The notes beneath the pieces were generated by a model. It worked only from the letters and a program-made list of their open reading frames with translations. It did not search any database and was not told where the DNA came from. From NCBI GenBank assembly GCA_009705025.1, contig WLDA01000013.1, positions 1 to 11,240 of the forward strand: DNA of 11,240 nt, written 5' to 3'. Below, in pieces: positions 1-7,492 of the stretch. The position numbers were made by a program, and so were the translations under genes. Source of the stretch: Actinomycetota bacterium (lineage in GTDB: Bacteria; Actinomycetota; Actinomycetes; Nanopelagicales; Nanopelagicaceae). Position 1 is the first letter of the stretch. The number at the start of each line of letters is the position of its first letter.

Positions 1-58
1 TATTGAGACCACGTTGTTGTTGAAAGGAACGTATCTCATCAGGAGAGAGCTCTTTCAT
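1..58 (-). CDS. Probable CwlM-type N-acetylmuramoyl-L-alanine amidase homologue, N-terminal fragment
   Basis: Only the first 19 codons are in the window; the rest lies beyond base 1. They read MKELSPDEIRSFQQQRGLN from an ATG at 58-56. A strong AGGAG ribosome binding site (66-70) sits 7 bases upstream. The motif IRSFQQQRGL is typical of the helical peptidoglycan-binding domain 1 (PG_binding_1), where the usual pattern is V-x-x-FQ-x-x-x-GL. In Actinobacteria the gene directly after trxA is usually cwlM, an amidase-like protein that begins with such domains and, in Mycobacterium, regulates peptidoglycan precursor synthesis through MurA and contacts MurJ. The position after trxA and the motif agree, but no catalytic domain is visible, so the assignment is an inference. 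It is probably the last visible member of the minus-strand operon, 28 bases after trxA. Confidence 0.6.
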   Translation of the reverse strand, partial: MKELSPDEIRSFQQQRGLN

Positions 59-86
59 AATTTCTCTCCTTTATTTCCAGAACTGA

Positions 87-410
87 TTAAATAAAACCTT
101 CGAGCTCTTTGAGAAGAGCAGGCTTTGGTTTTGCACCAACAATGGACTTTACAATTTGGCCATTATGAAAAAGGTTCATGGTAGGAATTGATGTAATTCC
201 ATATTTGATTGCAATTGCTGATTCTTCATCAGTATTGAGTTTTACAATTTTGATCTTGTCGCCATGCTCATTTGAAATTTCTTCAAGGATTGGTCCAACT
301 GCGCGGCATGGCCCACACCATTCTGCCCAAAAATCAACGAGAACTGGGGTCGTGCTCTTGAGTACAACTTCATCAAAATTAGCTGTCGTTACTGCGGTTG
401 TGCCGGCCAT
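87..410 (-). CDS. trxA: Thioredoxin
   Basis: A 107-residue classical thioredoxin, the normal length for the family. The redox site WCGPC is at residues 31-35 (Cys32 and Cys35). The cis-proline loop S-I-P-T is at 74-77 (Pro76), and a buried Asp is at 26 in the VDFW strand. It reduces disulfides in cytoplasmic proteins and is itself reduced by the thioredoxin reductase encoded just upstream. There is no signal peptide. The ATG at 410-408 has a GGGAG ribosome binding site (416-420) 5 bases upstream, which fixes the start. It lies 39 bases after trxB and 28 bases before the next minus-strand gene, with no hairpin in either gap, so it is most likely co-transcribed with trxB. Nothing is unusual in the sequence. 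Confidence 0.97.
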   Translation of the reverse strand: MAGTTAVTTANFDEVVLKSTTPVLVDFWAEWCGPCRAVGPILEEISNEHGDKIKIVKLNTDEESAIAIKYGITSIPTMNLFHNGQIVKSIVGAKPKPALLKELEGFI

Positions 411-449
411 GTTTACTCCCTGGATTTAGATGTGTCTATGGATTGAACT

Positions 450-1379
450 TTAGTGGTGCGAGAGAAATTTTTCAGCATCAAGGGCTGCCTGACAGCCAGA
501 TCCCGCAGCTGTAATTGCCTGACGATAGGTGTGATCAACTAAATCTCCACATGCAAAAACACCAGGCAGATTTGTACGCGTTGATCTTCCTTCAACTTTC
601 ACATAACCCTCACCATCGAGATCTATCTGAGTGGTTATCAGTTCACTGCGAGGAATATGTCCGATTGCAACAAAGAGACCGGTGAAATCACGAGTACTCA
701 CTGTTCCATCAAGAGTATTTCGCAACTGAAGTGCTTCTACTTTTTCAGCCCCAAGAACATCAATGACTTCTGTATTCCATAAAAATTCAATCTTTGGATT
801 TGCGTGTGCGCGATCAGCCATAATTTTTGAAGCGCGCAAAGAGTCACGACGATGAATCAAAACAACTTTATCTGCAAATTTTGTTAGAAAAGTTGCTTCC
901 TCGATTGCAGAGTCACCACCACCGACAACAGCAATTGTTTGATTGCGAAAGAAGAAACCATCACATGTGGCACACCACGAAACACCACGCCCAGATAATC
1001 TTTTTTCATTTACTAATCCGATTTCACGATAAGCAGAACCCATTGCCAAAATTACAGATTTTGCTTTTATAGTATTTCCGGATCCATCTTTTAGAACTTT
1101 GATATCGCCAGAGAGATCCATTTCAACAATATCGTCGGTGACAAGTTCGCTACCAAAACGTGCAGCTTGTTTGCGCATTGAATCCATAAGATCAGGACCC
1201 ATCACACCATCAACAAAACCAGGAAAATTTTCAACCTCAGTTGTATTCATAAGCGCACCACCTGCGGTGACTGAGCCTTCATAAATCAGTGGTGATAGTT
1301 GCGCGCGCGAAGCATAAATCGCTGCCGTGTATCCAGCAGGTCCAGAACCAACAATGACAACTTCTCTAACTTCACTCAT
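450..1379 (-). CDS. trxB: Thioredoxin-disulfide reductase (NADPH, FAD)
   Basis: A 309-residue low-molecular-weight thioredoxin reductase, the usual bacterial length. Visible motifs in order: FAD-binding GSGPAG at residues 11-16; the active-site disulfide C-A-T-C-D at 136-140; NADPH-binding GGGDSA at 153-158; the 2'-phosphate-contacting H-R-R at 176-178; and the C-terminal FAD motif FACGD at 275-279. It moves electrons from NADPH through FAD and the Cys136-Cys139 pair to thioredoxin, encoded next door. The ATG at 1379-1377 has only a weak GGTGA site 4 bases upstream. A much better AAGGAG (1404-1409) lies 24 bases away at the end of murJ, too far for this start. An in-frame TAG upstream (1395-1397) excludes a longer protein. 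It is 30 bases from murJ and probably in the same operon. Confidence 0.97.
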   Translation of the reverse strand: MSEVREVVIVGSGPAGYTAAIYASRAQLSPLIYEGSVTAGGALMNTTEVENFPGFVDGVMGPDLMDSMRKQAARFGSELVTDDIVEMDLSGDIKVLKDGSGNTIKAKSVILAMGSAYREIGLVNEKRLSGRGVSWCATCDGFFFRNQTIAVVGGGDSAIEEATFLTKFADKVVLIHRRDSLRASKIMADRAHANPKIEFLWNTEVIDVLGAEKVEALQLRNTLDGTVSTRDFTGLFVAIGHIPRSELITTQIDLDGEGYVKVEGRSTRTNLPGVFACGDLVDHTYRQAITAAGSGCQAALDAEKFLSHH

Positions 1380-1409
1380 ATATTCACCATAACCCTAATT
1401 TATCTCCTT

Positions 1410-3047
1410 TTATTCCACACTCTTGTTGCGACCCATAAATGAGGCGACCAACTCTTTACCCATTGAAACCTCTTCAATTTGCAGTAATCGAGCGGTGAAG
1501 AAGAAACCAATAAAACTAATAACCATCACAAAAAGTAGTTCTAACGCTCGTATTCCAGAGGAACTGTTAGCGCCTACCCAATCAAAATAGATAGAAATTG
1601 CAAAGAGCGGGACCATTGAAATAAGTGAGGCAAGTAATAAGCGAAAATGTTGTGGCGCAAAATCTCGTAGCGCTAGTTTTCCAATATGGCGCTTGAGAAG
1701 AAAGAGTGTGACGAAGAGCCCAACTAAATAGCTAATAGAGAAAGCCGCACCTAATCCCACAGTTACCCATTTGTTTTGAAGAGTTGATAAGAATAAATAA
1801 GAAAGCCCAATCGATATAACGTTTATAACAAGAATAGAGCTCACCTGAGTACGAGTATCTTCAAAAGCGTTGAATCCTCGTATCAAAATTAAGTTGATTG
1901 AGAAAGCAACAAGCCCAAAACTAAGAGCTGACAAAACGTAACCGATATATCGCGAATCCTCTGATCCGATACCAAAGAAAAGCACTTCTGTAATTAGTGG
2001 ACCGAATAACAACAATGCCACAGCGCTTGGAACAGTTATAACACCCACCATACGTATTGCACGCACCAATTGTTCACGGACCTCATCAACCTTCTTATCT
2101 ATTGCAAGGCGCGAAAGATGCGGAAGCATTGCAGTGACTATAGATATTGTGACAATTGAATAAGGCAATAACATGATGAGGTATGCATTACTAAAAGGTG
2201 TAACTCCAACGCCAGTCGTTATTCCATCTTTTGCACTACGAACCGCAGCACTCGTTGCAACATTGACAGTTACCAAGTATCCAACTTGCGAAATAAATAC
2301 ATAAAGTAGTGTCCAACCAGCTAACGTAAATGACTTTCCTAATCCTTGAATCCCCCACATGGGACGAATTCGAATTCCAGATCTATAAACAACCGGGATA
2401 AGAATCAGCGCTTGTACAACTATTGCAAAAGTTGTACCCCAACCCAATATTTGTATTTGAGCATCCGTAATTGTTGCAACGGTAAGTGCTGGCGAGTAAT
2501 AGAGGACAGCCCCAAAAATAATGATTCCAACAATATTGTTAGCAATTGGCGCCCACATTAGAGGGCCAAAAGAGCCACGTGAATTTGCTACTTGGCCCAA
2601 CATTGTAAATAAACCCAGGAAGAAAATTTGTGGCAAGCAATAGCGAGTAAACGCAATTGCGATATCTCGCTCATGTTCAAAGCCAGATGTAAAGAATTCA
2701 GGTGCATATAAACGAACTAAAAATGGCGCAAAAATGACTCCAACAGCAACAAGGGCTAAGAGAATAATCGAAATGGTAGTTACTAAACGGGAAGCAAATG
2801 CATGGCCCCCATCTTCATCATTGAACGAGCGCACAAGTTGTGGAACAAATATTGCAGTAAGTGCGCCACCGACAAGTAGGTTGTAAAGAATATTTGGCAT
2901 CGTATTTGCAACGTTGTAGGTATCAGCTAATAACGCGGTACCTAAGACAGCAACAATAAGTAAACCGCGAATAAATCCTGTTATTCGCGAAAGTATTGTG
3001 CCAATAGCCATAATGCCCGATGCGCGATAAAGGTCATGAGCTTTCAC
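1410..3047 (-). CDS. murJ: Lipid II flippase MurJ (MviN)
   Basis: A 545-residue polytopic membrane protein of the MOP exporter superfamily, with about 14 hydrophobic segments by eye. It flips lipid II to the outer face of the membrane for peptidoglycan synthesis. The N-terminal signature S-R-I-T-G-F-I-R-G is at residues 20-28, A-D at 41-42, and MPNILYNLLVGGALTAIFVP at 50-69. R21, R27 and D42 seem to match residues known to be essential in E. coli MurJ (R18, R24, D39). The start chosen is GTG at 3047-3045. It has a GGAGG site (3056-3060) 8 bases upstream and overlaps the previous stop as GTGA. An ATG at 3128 is in frame but would add 27 polar, Cys-containing residues and an 84-base overlap. 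Many actinobacterial MurJ proteins carry a cytoplasmic pseudokinase-like domain and an extracellular domain after the flippase; this one stops a few residues past the last membrane helix. Confidence 0.95.
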   Translation of the reverse strand: MKAHDLYRASGIMAIGTILSRITGFIRGLLIVAVLGTALLADTYNVANTMPNILYNLLVGGALTAIFVPQLVRSFNDEDGGHAFASRLVTTISIILLALVAVGVIFAPFLVRLYAPEFFTSGFEHERDIAIAFTRYCLPQIFFLGLFTMLGQVANSRGSFGPLMWAPIANNIVGIIIFGAVLYYSPALTVATITDAQIQILGWGTTFAIVVQALILIPVVYRSGIRIRPMWGIQGLGKSFTLAGWTLLYVFISQVGYLVTVNVATSAAVRSAKDGITTGVGVTPFSNAYLIMLLPYSIVTISIVTAMLPHLSRLAIDKKVDEVREQLVRAIRMVGVITVPSAVALLLFGPLITEVLFFGIGSEDSRYIGYVLSALSFGLVAFSINLILIRGFNAFEDTRTQVSSILVINVISIGLSYLFLSTLQNKWVTVGLGAAFSISYLVGLFVTLFLLKRHIGKLALRDFAPQHFRLLLASLISMVPLFAISIYFDWVGANSSSGIRALELLFVMVISFIGFFFTARLLQIEEVSMGKELVASFMGRNKSVE

Positions 3048-4153
3048 TTCTTTGACCTCCGAATCCTTCGAACACTTTGTGCCACTGCAGCAAGGAAGAG
3101 AATAATCGCCGCTCCTGTTGTAAACCACGCCACTCGCGAATCAATAACCGTGAGATTTAGAGAAAGCATTGCTGACTCACCAACATCATTGCCTTTGCTA
3201 TCAGTTAGCTGAGCTTCAATTGTTGTGTTTCCAGGGGCAACAACACTGACATCCATTGATAATTGCAACTTGGAGTTTGCGGCAATAGTTATCTCGCGAA
3301 TATTCGGCGTGTAGACCTTGAAATTATCTGGTGTAAGCCAAAGATCAACCGTTACTGGGACTGGATATTTATTAGTAACCGTAACGGGAACTTTTACTTG
3401 GGCGGAAGTAAGTCGATACTTACCCTCGTTAACACTTAGCTTCCCAACTTCATTTTTTACAGCTTTTATGGCTTGCAAAGAAAAATAATTACGGTTTTCT
3501 CGATTGAGAGAAGGCGATAATAGAATTGCTAATTTAGCTCGAAGTGCTTTTAACTCAGCATCTTCGACAACCCTAGATAATTCGGTAAGGCGTTGCCGAT
3601 TTTTGGTATAACTAATTCTTTGTGAATTATTCAAGCGAGATACTGTTTTTGTAGGTGTAAAACTTGGACGAGTTGAAACCAAGCGAATTAGATTTTTACT
3701 AAGAGATTCATTACCGTAAGAGAAATACATTTTGAGTTCGCTTGGCGCTAAACGTTTCGCAAGTTTGATATCTGGATTTCCGTAAGCAAGAGCAATAACT
3801 TGATTACGCGATGTGACGTAACGCAGCTGTGTGATCCAGCTCAGGGCGATATCACTACCGACCCCAGGAGTCTTATTGACCAAGGAATACTTATTAGTCA
3901 TTGCAGTCACTTCATCAACGAGTGCAGGATCAATTACCCATATCCGATTAGTTTTTATTGGTACATAAATAAGTTCTCCTAGTCGCCCGGTCGGCGCTAA
4001 ACTTTGTGCTAATAAATCATCCCTAAAAAGACCGTCAAAATTTCTGTGCGTGGTTTCGGTGATTACGACTATTTCATTTTCCACCGCGGTTGCGGAAGGA
4101 ACGGTGATTCCAATAAATAAAATTGTTATTAGAAAAGTAAATAATTTTTTCAT
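3044..4153 (-). CDS. DUF6049 family secreted, membrane-anchored protein
   Basis: A 369-residue protein with a Sec signal peptide: MKK, hydrophobic residues 4-18, likely cleavage after A-T-A at 21-23. A single C-terminal membrane helix at about 341-359 is followed by a basic tail (RRIRRSKK). Most of it should face outside the membrane. WVIDPALVDEV at 72-82 and LAYGNPDI at 122-129 resemble the conserved core of the actinobacterial DUF6049 family. Residues about 245-335 look like a beta-rich Ig/Fn3-like domain before the anchor. Function is unknown. The family is fixed between the Nudix gene and murJ in many Actinobacteria, which suggests an envelope role (inference). Homologues such as Rv3909 are, from memory, about 800 residues, so this copy is about half length. 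It overlaps the Nudix gene by ATGA at the 5' end and murJ by GTGA at the 3' end, implying coupled translation. Confidence 0.85.
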   Translation of the reverse strand: MKKLFTFLITILFIGITVPSATAVENEIVVITETTHRNFDGLFRDDLLAQSLAPTGRLGELIYVPIKTNRIWVIDPALVDEVTAMTNKYSLVNKTPGVGSDIALSWITQLRYVTSRNQVIALAYGNPDIKLAKRLAPSELKMYFSYGNESLSKNLIRLVSTRPSFTPTKTVSRLNNSQRISYTKNRQRLTELSRVVEDAELKALRAKLAILLSPSLNRENRNYFSLQAIKAVKNEVGKLSVNEGKYRLTSAQVKVPVTVTNKYPVPVTVDLWLTPDNFKVYTPNIREITIAANSKLQLSMDVSVVAPGNTTIEAQLTDSKGNDVGESAMLSLNLTVIDSRVAWFTTGAAIILFLAAVAQSVRRIRRSKK

Positions 4154-4737
4154 AGAACCAATTCCCCGCTGCGGGCAATCAATTTCTTTTCATCGGGGTA
4201 TGCCAACTTCTCTATAATTTCGGTTAGTGGAAACCATGCGACCTCATCAACTTCTGTGATTTGTGCCTGCAACGTTCCACCTACTTCACGGAAAAGAAAA
4301 TGATGCACCGTTTTGTGAATTCTTTTTCCACCAGCCATAAACCAAAAATCAATAACGCCTAATGATTTTGCGATCTCTGAGGTAATTCCAGTTTCTTCAG
4401 CGACTTCACGAATCGCTGCCTGCTCAGGCGATTCACCTTCTTCTATATGTCCTTTAGGTAGCGACCACAACAAGCGAGTTCCGGTGACATCTTTGTGATC
4501 AAAGCGTCCAATTAGTAAGCCTAATTTTCCCGTAGCGTCGATAACTAAACCACCAGCACTAACTTCATCAACACGCTTGGCATACGGTTTCGCGGCGCTC
4601 TTCTTTGCACTTTTAGGCGCGCTAGTACTTTCTGCGCTTGTCGTGCTCTCACTACTTTGGGGGCTGCGATGTGCTGGCTTTCGTCGCCTGCGTTTTTTCT
4701 TCGTGCCTTCGCTGCCCGCACCAGGTGCCGGGATCAT
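4150..4737 (-). CDS. Nudix hydrolase, MutT4-like, with basic low-complexity N-terminal tail
   Basis: A 195-residue protein in two parts. Residues 1-55 form a disordered tail: a basic cluster K-K-K-R-R-R-R-K at 13-20, then a Ser/Thr/Ala/Lys-rich stretch. Residues 57-195 form the Nudix domain. Its box is complete (G96-x5-E102-x7-R110-E111-V112-x-E114-E115-x-G117), so metal-dependent hydrolysis of a nucleoside diphosphate derivative is expected; the substrate cannot be read from sequence. The SAGGLVID opening, WSLPKGHIEEGE and KTVHHFLFR closely resemble mycobacterial MutT4 (Rv3908), which also has a basic tail and sits beside the CCA enzyme. The ATG at 4737 has no Shine-Dalgarno sequence; a TACCCT -10-like hexamer ends 6 bases upstream, suggesting a leaderless mRNA. 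It is first in the minus-strand operon and overlaps DUF6049 by 4 bases. Confidence 0.92.
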   Translation of the reverse strand: MIPAPGAGSEGTKKKRRRRKPAHRSPQSSESTTSAESTSAPKSAKKSAAKPYAKRVDEVSAGGLVIDATGKLGLLIGRFDHKDVTGTRLLWSLPKGHIEEGESPEQAAIREVAEETGITSEIAKSLGVIDFWFMAGGKRIHKTVHHFLFREVGGTLQAQITEVDEVAWFPLTEIIEKLAYPDEKKLIARSGELVL

Positions 4738-4743
4738 GAAGCA

Positions 4744-4749
4744 AGGGTA
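4744..4749 (-). promoter_or_regulatory. Putative -10 element for the Nudix-DUF6049-murJ-trxBA operon
   Basis: TACCCT on the minus strand fits TANNNT and lies 6 bases before the ATG. With no ribosome binding site present, this fits transcription starting at the A of the start codon (leaderless mRNA, common in Actinobacteria). The -35 side is weak: TTCACA at 4769-4774 leaves a 19-base spacer. This is pattern matching only. Confidence 0.4.
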
Positions 4750-4755
4750 CTGCTC

Positions 4756-4761
4756 TAGCCT
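4756..4761 (+). promoter_or_regulatory. Putative -10 element for cca
   Basis: TAGCCT fits TANNNT and ends 8 bases before the GTG start at 4770. No Shine-Dalgarno sequence is visible upstream of that codon, so a leaderless or nearly leaderless transcript is likely. A -35 hexamer at normal spacing would fall in the start codon region of the divergent Nudix gene (about 4733-4738), where no good TTGACA match exists. Confidence 0.35.
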
Positions 4762-4769
4762 TATCTATT

Positions 4770-6200
4770 GTGAAGAGTGCATTAGGAGCCGCGGGCGAGT
4801 TAGCCATCCGTTCCCTCATTGAGAAAGCGCCATTGGCGAGCTCGCTCGCTCAAGCATTTTCAGCAAAGGGTTACACACTTGCACTCGTTGGTGGCCCTGT
4901 TCGCGATGCAATTTTAGGACGCCTCGGAAACGATCTTGATTTCACAACGAATGCGAAACCTGAAGAGAGTAAAAAAATATTGCATGGCTGGGCAGAACAT
5001 GTTTGGGATACCGGAATCGCATTTGGAACTGTTGCTGGAAAATTAGGAGACACAACAGTTGAAGTAACTACCTATCGAAGCGATGTATATGAAAAAGATT
5101 CACGCAAACCGGAAGTTTCTTACGGCGAAACCATCGAAGGAGATTTATCACGAAGAGATTTTCGTGTTAATTCAATGGCGCTTGAACTAACTGGCCCAAA
5201 ACCAGAATTCATAGATCCTTTTGACGGTTTGAGTGACCTCACCAAAAAAATTCTACAAACGCCAGGAAAACCAGAAGATTCTTTCTCTGATGATCCATTG
5301 CGAATGTTGCGTGCTGCGCGATTTGCAAGCCAACTCAATTTTGAAATTGCGCCAAACGTTTTGGTAGCAATGAAAGAGATGGCATCTCGCTTGAGCATAA
5401 TTTCGGCCGAAAGAATTAGAGATGAGCTTTCTAAAATCCTTATGTCACAAAACCCACGACTAGGAATAACAATTCTTGTTGATACTGGTCTGGCAGAAAT
5501 TGTTCTTCCAGAGATTCCAAAATTGCGTTTAGAGGTGGATGAACACCATCACCATAAAGATGTATACGAACATTCGATAACGGTTTTAGAACAAGCAATC
5601 GAACACGAAGATCGATTAGGTGGGCCAAATCTTGTTATCCGCCTTGCTGCACTGTTGCACGATATTGGAAAACCAAAGACTCGAAACCTTATTGAAGGCG
5701 GAGGAGTTTCATTTCACCACCACGAAGTTGTAGGAGCGCGCCTTGCCAAAAAACGCTTGCAGGAGCTTCGTTTTGATGGACATACAGTTGAAGAGGTAGA
5801 AACACTTATCGCATTGCATCTGCGTTTTCACGGATACGGTGATGGTGAATGGAGTGACTCTGCAGTGCGACGCTACGTTCGCGATGCGGGAGATTTATTA
5901 GTACACCTTCATGTTCTAACTCGCGCTGATTGCACTACACGTAACAAAACTAAAGCAGCGCGACTAGCTGCCACATATGACAGCCTAGAAGCACGTATTG
6001 CTGTTTTGATGGAGCAGGAAGAGCTATCAAAGATCCGCCCAGATTTAGATGGCGCACAAGTTATGGAAATTCTTGATCTCAAGCCATCGCGAGCAGTTGG
6101 TCAAGCGATGGATTTCCTTATGGAATTGCGATTAGAGCGTGGGCAACTCGGAGCCGAAGTTGCGAGAGAAGAGTTACTAAAGTGGTGGCGCACTAGGTAA
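4770..6200 (+). CDS. cca: CCA tRNA nucleotidyltransferase (class II, with HD domain)
   Basis: A 476-residue enzyme that adds or repairs the 3' CCA end of tRNAs using CTP and ATP. The head domain has GGPVRD at residues 41-46 and the metal-binding D-L-D at 55-57. The nucleotide-specificity region has R-R-D-F-R-V-N-S at 128-135 and DPFDG at 149-153. The neck follows with DPLRMLRAARFA at 175-186 and ERIRDELSKIL at 214-224. A C-terminal HD phosphohydrolase-type domain contains H-D at 297-298 and a His-rich approach at 259-262. This layout matches actinobacterial enzymes annotated as PcnA or CCA-adding. The start is GTG at 4770; an in-frame TGA at 4737-4739 and the absence of any other start codon between them exclude a longer form. 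The 3' end overlaps the convergent MFS gene by 8 bases, leaving no room for an intergenic terminator. Confidence 0.95.
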   Translation: MKSALGAAGELAIRSLIEKAPLASSLAQAFSAKGYTLALVGGPVRDAILGRLGNDLDFTTNAKPEESKKILHGWAEHVWDTGIAFGTVAGKLGDTTVEVTTYRSDVYEKDSRKPEVSYGETIEGDLSRRDFRVNSMALELTGPKPEFIDPFDGLSDLTKKILQTPGKPEDSFSDDPLRMLRAARFASQLNFEIAPNVLVAMKEMASRLSIISAERIRDELSKILMSQNPRLGITILVDTGLAEIVLPEIPKLRLEVDEHHHHKDVYEHSITVLEQAIEHEDRLGGPNLVIRLAALLHDIGKPKTRNLIEGGGVSFHHHEVVGARLAKKRLQELRFDGHTVEEVETLIALHLRFHGYGDGEWSDSAVRRYVRDAGDLLVHLHVLTRADCTTRNKTKAARLAATYDSLEARIAVLMEQEELSKIRPDLDGAQVMEILDLKPSRAVGQAMDFLMELRLERGQLGAEVAREELLKWWRTR

Positions 6201-7464
6201 GTTGCATGAATTTAGACGGGCGTAACAGTCGTACTGCTCCAAGATAATATGCAAGAGTTACAAGAAGTGGTACCACTGCAGAGACACCTGAAACAGGGAG
6301 TAACAAGGCAGCAATAAGTGCACCTGAAACAATTGCACCATTGACAATCACATCGTAGAGCGCAAAAACGCGACCCCTAAAGTAATCATCAATTTTTGAT
6401 TGTACGAGTGCATCATTAGTAACTTTTAGATTCTGTCCGCAAAATGCCGTAAAGAACGCGGTTACAATAAGTGTTACTTGACTTTGATGCACAGCTAAAA
6501 CAATTGGGAAAAAAGCACTTGCAAATAAAGATAATCGCATCCATCTATGTCGTCCAAAACGAGCAACTCCGTAAGGGGCAAGAAAGGCACCTAAAGTAAG
6601 GCCAACACCGGCGAAACTTAGGGCAAATCCAAAACCAGCAAGGCCCTCTTCAGGTTTATTTGGATCATTAAAAGTATTTCTTTCGAGTAAAAGTGCCGTC
6701 AACGTAAGAGCGGTTAGTCCACCTCTGTGTATTGCAGTTGCTGCAATTCCGCGAGCGGCGTCAGTATGTTCTTGGAGGAAGCCAAGACCCTCGCGCATAT
6801 CGCGAATACCATTCATAAAACTTGCAGTTGCTCGCTCGTGTGAAAGAGGACCAATCTCGCTTTTATTCAGACGTGTTGTAAGTAAAGCAGCTGTGAGGTA
6901 ACCGATTGCTGCGATAAGAATAAGTAAAGAATCTGCATGGTTTGCGATAGTGAATGAATCAACTAACGAGCGAACACCAACGCCGATGCCACCTCCTATA
7001 ACAACGAGCACTGATCCACCCGTTACTGCAATTGCATTTGCAGAAATAAGTGAACGAGGTTCTATAAGTAACGGTAAACCTGCAGATAACCCAGCAAGAA
7101 TTAATCTATTTATTCCAAAAGCAATAAGTACAAAAATTGTTAACTCAAGTCCTGTCTTACCGCTGAAAATAAGTAAGGAAACAATAGATAAATTTATTGC
7201 TCGCGCCATATTAGAAAAGAAGAGTGCGCGTTGCCTAGAAACACGATCTAAAATTGTTCCTACAAAAGGACCGACAACTGAATAAGGTAAAAGAACAACA
7301 GCGAAGCCGAGAGCGGCACTCAATGCATTTGCTTGACGTTCGGGCGAGAAGAGCACAAATGAAGCTAGTGCGCTTTGAAAAAGCCCATCAGTTATTTGCC
7401 CGCTCCAACGAACGGCAAGTAAACGCGAGAGCCGAGGATGGCGCAGAAGTGCCCAGAAACTCAT
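6193..7464 (-). CDS. MFS transporter (MFS_3/efflux-like), substrate unknown
   Basis: A 423-residue inner-membrane protein with about 12 hydrophobic segments, the usual major facilitator layout. The loop 2-3 signature GPFVGTILDRVSRQRA is at residues 65-80 (D73, R74, R77, R79), a variant of MFS motif A. FRGRVFALYDVIVN at about 362-375 resembles the C-terminal half of the MFS_3 (EntS/Tap-like efflux) group. The substrate cannot be deduced; drug or metabolite export is the family default. The ATG at 7464 has no Shine-Dalgarno sequence, and TACGCT ends 6 bases upstream, the same geometry as at the Nudix gene. Its 3' end overlaps cca tail-to-tail by 8 bases, and its 5' end is divergent from DUF5318. 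It is a single-gene transcription unit between two envelope/tRNA blocks and probably has no direct functional link to them. Confidence 0.88.
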   Translation of the reverse strand: MSFWALLRHPRLSRLLAVRWSGQITDGLFQSALASFVLFSPERQANALSAALGFAVVLLPYSVVGPFVGTILDRVSRQRALFFSNMARAINLSIVSLLIFSGKTGLELTIFVLIAFGINRLILAGLSAGLPLLIEPRSLISANAIAVTGGSVLVVIGGGIGVGVRSLVDSFTIANHADSLLILIAAIGYLTAALLTTRLNKSEIGPLSHERATASFMNGIRDMREGLGFLQEHTDAARGIAATAIHRGGLTALTLTALLLERNTFNDPNKPEEGLAGFGFALSFAGVGLTLGAFLAPYGVARFGRHRWMRLSLFASAFFPIVLAVHQSQVTLIVTAFFTAFCGQNLKVTNDALVQSKIDDYFRGRVFALYDVIVNGAIVSGALIAALLLPVSGVSAVVPLLVTLAYYLGAVRLLRPSKFMQLT

Positions 7465-7470
7465 AGGAGA

Positions 7471-7476
7471 AGCGTA
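7471..7476 (-). promoter_or_regulatory. Putative -10 element for the MFS transporter gene
   Basis: TACGCT on the minus strand fits TANNNT and ends 6 bases before the ATG at 7464. There is no ribosome binding site, so a leaderless transcript is suggested. No convincing -35 hexamer is seen at 16-18 bases. Confidence 0.4.
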
Positions 7477-7492
7477 GTAAGAAAGAAGCGAT

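Noticed and set aside
3048..3128. Longer murJ starting at an ATG at 3128
   Set aside because: It adds 27 polar residues unlike MurJ N-termini and overlaps the upstream gene by 84 bases, while the GTG at 3047 has an ideal GGAGG and a GTGA overlap.
4577..4822. Open frame on the plus strand coding for a strongly hydrophobic peptide across the Nudix/cca divergent region
   Set aside because: It is the complement of the Nudix Ser/Ala/Lys/Arg-rich tail, which reads as Leu/Ala/Phe-rich on the other strand. It has no ribosome binding site and runs out of frame into cca.
5542..5560. His-rich run in cca as a separate metal-binding insert
   Set aside because: His-rich sequence just before the HD region is usual in actinobacterial CCA enzymes of this type, so it is not an insertion.
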